A stretch of 64,000 bases of DNA from UBA3537 sp038138145 (lineage in GTDB: Bacteria; Bacteroidota; Bacteroidia; Flavobacteriales; Flavobacteriaceae): assembly GCA_038138145.1 (NCBI GenBank), contig JAYQDD010000006.1, positions 1 through 64,000 of the forward strand, in the 5' to 3' direction. Every line of letters starts with the position of its first letter. Positions within the stretch are counted from its first letter, which is position 1. A model generated the notes under the pieces. The model saw only the letters and a program-made list of their open reading frames with translations, was not told the origin of the DNA and searched no databases. Position numbers and translations under genes: made by a program. Shown piece by piece: positions 59,006-64,000 of this stretch.

Positions 59006-59890
59006 ATGATGAATGCCCTTTCTGAACTTATAGAGTTAATCACACTAAACAAAATCAACGGCCATACTTTTATTGGCCAAAACTACAAAGCGCCTTGGGG
59101 CAAAGTTTTTGGCGGTCAGGTATTGGCACAATCACTGTATGCCGCTTACCAGACTGTTCCCGAAGATCGTTTTGTACATTCCATGCATGCTTATTTTATT
59201 TTGGGCGGAAATCTTGATATTCCTATTAAATATGAAGTCGATATCATCAGAGATGGAGGTAGTTTTACCACTCGTCGTGTGGTGGCTTTTCAGAACGAAA
59301 AGGCGATTTTTAACATGTCGGCTTCCTTTCAAAAAGTCCAAGAGGGTGTCGATCATCAAATAGCTATGCCTAATGTTTTGCCGCCACAAAACCTCATCAA
59401 AAGTGAAGAGCAAATAGAGAAGTTTAAAACTATTTTGCCATCAACCTACGCGCGCTACAAAGCGTCTTTACCCAAAATTTTTGAGTTTAAACCAGTGGAC
59501 GATATGTTGTCCAAATTGGTAAAAAATAGTCCGCCTTACGATAATATTTGGTTCAAAACCGTTGAAGACATTGGAGATAATAAACCGTTACAACACCAGC
59601 TTTTGGCTTATGCTTCAGATTACAATATCCTTCGTCCAGCATCTATGCCACACCGCGAATTGCTTAATACTAAAGCGATGTTTTATACCAGTTTGGATCA
59701 TGCTATTTGGTTTCACCGCGATTTTAATTTGAGTGACTGGCTATTGTATTCAATAGACAGCCCAAGTGCGTCCAATTCTAGGGGCTTTTCTCGAGGTAGT
59801 ATTTTTGATAAAAATGGAGTCTTGGTGGCCTCCGTTGCTCAAGAAGGCCTCATGCGTATTCTTGGTGAGCGCAAAGAAAATGACAAATAA
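59006..59890 (+). CDS. tesB: acyl-CoA thioesterase II
   Basis: 294 residues from the ATG at 59006 (a second ATG follows directly). Double hot-dog fold with GKVFGGQVLAQSLYAAYQTV, FVHSMHAYFILGGNLDIPIKYEV and, in the second half, LDHAIWFHRDFNLSDWLLYSIDSPSASNSRGFSRGSIF, which contain the catalytic Asp, Ser/Thr and Gln/Asn region. Hydrolyses acyl-CoA to free acid and CoA. Monocistronic, followed by the convergent TerB-like gene. Confidence 0.92.
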   Translation: MMNALSELIELITLNKINGHTFIGQNYKAPWGKVFGGQVLAQSLYAAYQTVPEDRFVHSMHAYFILGGNLDIPIKYEVDIIRDGGSFTTRRVVAFQNEKAIFNMSASFQKVQEGVDHQIAMPNVLPPQNLIKSEEQIEKFKTILPSTYARYKASLPKIFEFKPVDDMLSKLVKNSPPYDNIWFKTVEDIGDNKPLQHQLLAYASDYNILRPASMPHRELLNTKAMFYTSLDHAIWFHRDFNLSDWLLYSIDSPSASNSRGFSRGSIFDKNGVLVASVAQEGLMRILGERKENDK

Positions 59891-59900
59891 AAAGCGCCGT

Positions 59901-60323
59901 TTAACGTTTCATTTTCTCTTTAAATTCTTCAAGATCCATTGAACCATCAGCAACAAGGTCTAGAGCTTTATTAACGACGGCTTTTGGGTCTTTGGTGTAG
60001 CCCAGTCCAACCGCAATTTTTGTTAAAACACGAACTTCGTCTTCGTCTTTAATATGGTCAGCATAAACCATTCTGGCCAAATCAAACAACCGCTCCAATC
60101 GACGTTCTGAATGCACCGGCGGATTGATGGGGTGACTTTTATAATTTTTTAAAATTTTTTCGTACGTCGCTTTTGAAATTTCCAAATTTCTTGCCAACCG
60201 ATCTAAAAATGCTTTTTCTTCTTCGGTGACAACATCATCTTCGTAGGCAACGCGTACAATGGCTCCAAAATGGTCTTGATTGCGTCGTTTGAATCCACTG
60301 TCAAATAGTTTTGAATAGGTCAT
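59901..60323 (-). CDS. TerB-like protein
   Basis: 140 residues from the ATG at 60323 (MTYSKLFDSGFKRRNQDHFGAIVRVAYEDDVVTEEE). All-helical, with acidic helices (VTEEEKAFLDRLARNLEI and DEDEVRVLTKIAVGLGYT) that fit the TerB/DjlA N-terminal fold. The tellurite-resistance link comes from the family name only, and no other ter genes are near. A TAGGTTTG element on the minus strand at 60347-60354 fixes the start downstream of it. Confidence 0.75.
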   Translation of the reverse strand: MTYSKLFDSGFKRRNQDHFGAIVRVAYEDDVVTEEEKAFLDRLARNLEISKATYEKILKNYKSHPINPPVHSERRLERLFDLARMVYADHIKDEDEVRVLTKIAVGLGYTKDPKAVVNKALDLVADGSMDLEEFKEKMKR

Positions 60324-60346
60324 AGTATGTGTTTTAGGGTGAAGTA

Positions 60347-60354
60347 CAAACCTA
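60347..60354 (-). promoter_or_regulatory. -7 promoter element of the TerB-like gene
   Basis: TAGGTTTG on the minus strand fits TAnnTTTG, about 24 bp before the start codon at 60323. Confidence 0.45.
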
Positions 60355-60409
60355 CATATTTTTTGAATAATTAACACAATATTTGCAGGATTCAATTCAA
60401 ATCATGGCG

Positions 60410-60437
60410 TTTGCTCATTCTAAATAATTTATATTTG
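60410..60437 (+). promoter_or_regulatory. promoter of mfd
   Basis: TTTG at 60410-60413 and TATATTTG at 60430-60437 (16 bp apart), 15 bp before the TTG start. Confidence 0.55.
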
Positions 60438-60452
60438 CAAAAATTTTTTTAG

Positions 60453-63400
60453 TTGAGCAAAAAAGCGCTTACTCAAAAATATGTACAGTCTTTGAAACTT
60501 CAAAAACTGAGCGAACGTATGTCCATTGCCCAACAAAAAACACGACTCAAAGGGGTTGTAGGGTCTGCACTATCGTTCACTATTGCTACGGCATTCCGAC
60601 AACAACAAAAACCGTTTTTAGTCATTTTTGACTCCAAAGAAAAAGCCGCCTTTCATCTCAATGATTTGGAACTAATTTTACCTTCAGATGATGTGCTTTT
60701 TTATCCTGGAAGTTACCGAAGGCCTTATGAAATTGAAGAAACGGACAATGCAAATGTGTTGCTGCGCGCAGAGGTGCTTAACAGAATAAACAGCAGACAA
60801 AAACCCGCTTTATTGGTCACGTATCACGAAGCGCTTTTTGAAAAGGTACTGTCCAAAAAAGAACTGAACCGCAATACGTTCAAAATCAAGGTTGGTGACG
60901 ATTTAAGCATAGACTTCATCAACAATGTACTGTTTGAGTATCATTTCAAACGTGTTGATTTTGTTACGGAGCCCGGTGAATTTTCTGTACGTGGTGGTAT
61001 TGTCGATGTCTTTTCTTTTGCGCATGATACACCTTACCGTATAGAGTTTTTTGGGGACGAGGTCGACAGTATCCGTACGTTTGATATCGCATCGCAACTT
61101 TCTCTAAAAACACACAAGGCCCTTCAAATTATTCCCAATATTGAACACAAACACCACGACGAAAAACGTGTTGGGTTTTTGGAATACATTTCCAAAGATA
61201 CTCGTGTTTTTGCTTCTGCTTTGCCTGGACTTTTGGAAACCATGAACCAGTTGTTTGAAAAAGCAAAAACAGTATTTGAAACTTTAGACACTGAAGTACA
61301 ATACAGTCAGCCCTCAGACTTATTTTGCACGGCCAATGACTTTAAAAAACAATGGCCGCTTTTCTCCATTGTTGAGTTTGGACATGATTTTATGTTTTCT
61401 ACAGACGAGGACAGTGTTCTACAGATGAATACTAGCCCACAACCCGCATTCAAGAAGCAGTTTAACCTGTTGATTCAAGATTTGAACCAGCATCATAATG
61501 AGGGTTATGAGACTATAATTTGTTGCGCAAACACGCAACAGGCACAGCGGTTTCACGATATTTTTGAAGCGCAAGAAACGGTTGTGCATTATTCAACTTT
61601 GGTACTTTCTTTACATCATGGATTTATTGATCATGATCATAAAATGGTGTGTTATACGGATCATCAAATTTTTGAACGCTACCATAAATTCCATCTTAAA
61701 AATGGGTTTTCAAAAAAACAAGCCATCACGCTACGCGAACTCAACAGCTTGGAAGTGGGGGATTATGTGACACACATAGACCACGGAATTGGAAAATTTG
61801 GTGGACTCAAAAAAATTGATGTTGATGGAAAGCAACAGGAAGCCATCAAATTATTTTACGGCGAACGAGATGTGTTGTATTTGAGCATTCATTCGTTGCA
61901 CAAAATCACCAAATTTAATGGTAAAGATGGAAAGCCTCCCAAGATTTATAAACTTGGGAGTAAGGCCTGGAAAGTCCTTAAACAAAAAACAAAATCACGA
62001 GTCAAAGAGATTGCGTTCAACCTTATTCAGCTCTATGCTAAGCGCAAACTTCAAAAAGGGTATCAGTACCGTCCCGACTCGGCCATGCAACTCGAATTGG
62101 AGTCCTCTTTTGTGTATGAAGATACACCGGATCAAACAACCGCAACTGCAGACATCAAAAGGGATATGGAAAGCGAACGTCCTATGGACCGATTGGTGTG
62201 TGGGGATGTAGGTTTTGGGAAAACAGAGGTTGCCATTAGGGCTGCATTCAAAGCAGTGGACAACGGAAAACAAGTGGCTGTTTTGGTGCCTACCACAATT
62301 TTGGCCTTTCAGCATGCCAAAACCTTCACAAAGCGTTTTAAAGAATTTCCTGTTACGATAGATTATTTAAACCGATTTAAAACCGCCAAACATAAACGCG
62401 AAACTTTAGCACAATTGGCTGAGGGTTCGTTGGATATTATTATAGGAACTCATCAGTTGGTCAACAAAGCTGTACAATTCAAAGATTTAGGCCTTTTAAT
62501 TGTTGATGAAGAACAAAAATTTGGCGTAGCCGTCAAAGAAAAACTAAAAACTTTAAAAGAAAATGTAGATGTACTGACCTTGACTGCTACCCCCATTCCA
62601 CGTACACTCCAATTTAGTTTGATGGCTGCAAGGGATTTATCGGTCATCACCACACCGCCACCAAACCGTTTTCCTATCGAAAGCCAAGTCATTCGACTTA
62701 ACGAAACCATTATTCGTGATGCCATCAGTTATGAAATTCAAAGGGCTGGACAAGTATTTTTTATTCATAACCGAATTGAAAATATTAAAGAAGTTGCAGG
62801 CATGCTTCAACGCTTGGTTCCCGATGCCAAAATTGCGGTAGGGCATGGGCAATTGGACGGTAAAAAACTGGAACAACTTATGCTTGATTTTATGGATGGT
62901 GCTTTTGATGTGTTGGTGAGTACGACCATTGTTGAAAGCGGATTGGATGTGCCCAATGCGAATACCATTTTCATCAACAATGCCAATAATTTTGGGCTTA
63001 GTGATTTGCACCAAATGCGTGGCCGTGTAGGGCGGAGCAACAAAAAAGCATTTTGTTATTTCATCACCCCAGATTATCATGCCATGACTAATGACGCACG
63101 TAAGCGCATCAGCGCGTTGGAACAGTATACCGCTTTGGGCAGTGGGTTTAATATTGCGATGAAAGATCTTGAAATTCGTGGTGCGGGCGATTTGTTGGGT
63201 GGAGAACAAAGTGGTTTTATCAATGATATTGGTTTTGAAACCTACCAGAAAATCTTAAATGAAGCGATACAAGAACTAAAAGAAAATGAATTTGAGCATC
63301 TATTCAATACGAGTAATGAATCCAAAACCTATGTCAAAGAATTGACGATTGACACCGACTTTTCGCTTTTGTTTCCTGATGATTATGTCAATAATACTTC

Positions 63401-63797
63401 AGAGCGTCTGCGCTTATATACCACCCTTAATGGCTTAAAAACAAATGAAGAACTCAAGGGGTTTGAGCGTGAAGTTATCGATCGCTTTGGACCACTACCC
63501 ACCGAAGTAGTCGATTTGTTCGACAGTGTAAAAATGAAGTGGTTGGGCATACAGTTTGGTTTAGAAAAAATCTTAATGAAACAACACAAAATGGTCGGGT
63601 ATTTTATTCCAGATCAAAGCAGTGAATTTTTTGATTCTGCTCAATTTTCAAAAATCTTACAGTTTGTACAAACGCACCCCAAATTATGTACGCTTAAAGA
63701 AAAGCAAACGCGCGCAGGGTTACGCCTTTTACTCACATTCAACAAGGTTCAATCTGTACAACAAGGACTAAATTGTTTACAAAACATTATGGCTTGA
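60453..63797 (+). CDS. mfd: transcription-repair coupling factor Mfd
   Basis: 1114 residues starting with TTG at 60453. UvrB-like N-terminal domains (VFYPGSYRRPYEIEETDNANV, FSVRGGIVDVFSF), the RNA-polymerase-interacting CarD-like domain (LEVGDYVTHIDHGIGKFGG, IKLFYGERDVLYLSIHSL) and RecG-type helicase motifs follow in order: CGDVGFGKTEVAIRAAFKA (Walker A), VDEEQKFGV, TLTATPIPRTLQFSL, STTIVESGLDVPNANT and QMRGRVGRS. The C-terminal TRCF domain begins around FPDDYVNNTSERLRLY. Mfd removes stalled RNA polymerase and recruits the nucleotide excision repair enzymes. Confidence 0.96.
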   Translation: MSKKALTQKYVQSLKLQKLSERMSIAQQKTRLKGVVGSALSFTIATAFRQQQKPFLVIFDSKEKAAFHLNDLELILPSDDVLFYPGSYRRPYEIEETDNANVLLRAEVLNRINSRQKPALLVTYHEALFEKVLSKKELNRNTFKIKVGDDLSIDFINNVLFEYHFKRVDFVTEPGEFSVRGGIVDVFSFAHDTPYRIEFFGDEVDSIRTFDIASQLSLKTHKALQIIPNIEHKHHDEKRVGFLEYISKDTRVFASALPGLLETMNQLFEKAKTVFETLDTEVQYSQPSDLFCTANDFKKQWPLFSIVEFGHDFMFSTDEDSVLQMNTSPQPAFKKQFNLLIQDLNQHHNEGYETIICCANTQQAQRFHDIFEAQETVVHYSTLVLSLHHGFIDHDHKMVCYTDHQIFERYHKFHLKNGFSKKQAITLRELNSLEVGDYVTHIDHGIGKFGGLKKIDVDGKQQEAIKLFYGERDVLYLSIHSLHKITKFNGKDGKPPKIYKLGSKAWKVLKQKTKSRVKEIAFNLIQLYAKRKLQKGYQYRPDSAMQLELESSFVYEDTPDQTTATADIKRDMESERPMDRLVCGDVGFGKTEVAIRAAFKAVDNGKQVAVLVPTTILAFQHAKTFTKRFKEFPVTIDYLNRFKTAKHKRETLAQLAEGSLDIIIGTHQLVNKAVQFKDLGLLIVDEEQKFGVAVKEKLKTLKENVDVLTLTATPIPRTLQFSLMAARDLSVITTPPPNRFPIESQVIRLNETIIRDAISYEIQRAGQVFFIHNRIENIKEVAGMLQRLVPDAKIAVGHGQLDGKKLEQLMLDFMDGAFDVLVSTTIVESGLDVPNANTIFINNANNFGLSDLHQMRGRVGRSNKKAFCYFITPDYHAMTNDARKRISALEQYTALGSGFNIAMKDLEIRGAGDLLGGEQSGFINDIGFETYQKILNEAIQELKENEFEHLFNTSNESKTYVKELTIDTDFSLLFPDDYVNNTSERLRLYTTLNGLKTNEELKGFEREVIDRFGPLPTEVVDLFDSVKMKWLGIQFGLEKILMKQHKMVGYFIPDQSSEFFDSAQFSKILQFVQTHPKLCTLKEKQTRAGLRLLLTFNKVQSVQQGLNCLQNIMA

Positions 63798-63827
63798 TTT
63801 TTGCTACTTTTGGGTTAAAAACTACCC

Positions 63828-64000
63828 ATGACAAAATCTACTTTACTCATCTTTTTGTTTTGTGCTCCAATACTTTGGGCACAATACCAAATTCACGCAA
63901 CATTCTCGCCTAAAGAAGACTTCGATACCGCTATTTTGTACAAAATAACGCCGCAAAACTTAATCTATACCGCGCATGCAAAAATGGATCCTGAAGGGCA
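63828..64000 (+). CDS. secreted protein, N-terminal part only
   Basis: At least 57 residues, cut by the window end. Signal peptide MTKSTLLIFLFCAPILWAQ, then YQIHATFSPKEDFDTAILYK and ITPQNLIYTAHAKMDPEG. The pattern resembles the DUF4369-like N-terminus of secreted TlpA-type or related flavobacterial proteins that often follow mfd, but too little is present to be certain. A TACTTTTG -7-like element lies at 63805-63812. Confidence 0.6.
   Translation, partial: MTKSTLLIFLFCAPILWAQYQIHATFSPKEDFDTAILYKITPQNLIYTAHAKMDPEG

Noticed and set aside
59901..60323. Tellurite-resistance operon
   Set aside because: Only a single TerB-like gene is present; no terC, terD or terZ genes are near, so resistance cannot be claimed.

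Overview
The window is a stretch of chromosome from a member of the Bacteroidota, most likely Flavobacteriaceae. The DNA is AT-rich. Promoters have the flavobacterial form (TTTG, about 19 bp, TAnnTTTG), with clear examples in front of the tRNA-Arg and tRNA-Asp genes, and Shine-Dalgarno sequences are not apparent. Proteins carry type IX secretion (T9SS) C-terminal sorting domains. Many genes belong to families typical of this phylum (DUF4293, DUF4271, DUF4296, BT_3928-like DoxX, DUF1599, Rho with an N/Q-rich insertion, DnaE fused to an exonuclease). Most of the window is housekeeping core genome in short, tightly packed operons. No phage, insertion sequence, integrase or CRISPR array is visible.

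Layout. 1-3000: the tail of a T9SS type B cargo protein, an OmpP1/FadL-like outer-membrane protein and a lipoprotein with a Trp/Asn repeat and an Arg/Thr/Ser-rich tail. 3000-12800: proS, tRNA-Glu, rpsT, a small secreted protein, rho, DUF4293, a phosphodiesterase, truA, an ABC exporter, cdaA (c-di-AMP synthesis) and folP. 12800-17900: one compact operon of DUF1599, a DoxX protein, a lone DppB-type permease, a thioredoxin-like lipoprotein, tpiA, prmA and clpS. 17900-24400: an MBL/rhodanese sulfur enzyme, tRNA-Arg(ACG), the repeat-bounded insert described below, and a large T9SS reprolysin-type protease. 24400-36300: lipoproteins, a 49-residue small protein, a Ca/Na exchanger, hemD, DUF4271, a dolichol-phosphate-mannose-synthase-like enzyme, pyrC, DUF4296, an epimerase, tyrS, a LuxE-like protein and a lamin-tail T9SS protein. 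36600-42900: a PhoB/PhoR-like two-component pair, trmB, a LysE-type exporter, an alkyltransferase-like protein, and an iron-sulfur operon (mrp, nifU-like, ferredoxin reductase, ferredoxin). 42900-46800: an SGNH lipoprotein, a glutaryl-CoA-dehydrogenase-like enzyme, trmN6, rimM and rpsP. 46800-64000: a DUF6252-like lipoprotein, dnaE, trxA, DUF58, tRNA-Asp with a run of palindromes, a photolyase-like protein, an NTF2-like lipoprotein, an M1 peptidase, DUF456, tesB, a TerB-like protein, mfd and the start of a secreted protein.

The most unusual region is 19465-21660, just after tRNA-Arg(ACG). Two 117-bp direct repeats (115 of 117 positions identical) each end in a 16-bp copy of the tRNA 3' end. 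Between them lie two payload segments of unrelated content, one with two lipoprotein genes and one with a small membrane protein. Both payloads have the same 5' boundary (a terminator-like hairpin) and the same 3' boundary (a 12-bp palindrome followed by GGGTCAC). The blocks meet in different combinations, always at the hexamer GGTCAC. This looks like a small cassette array built by recombination at a tRNA end, with no recombinase nearby.
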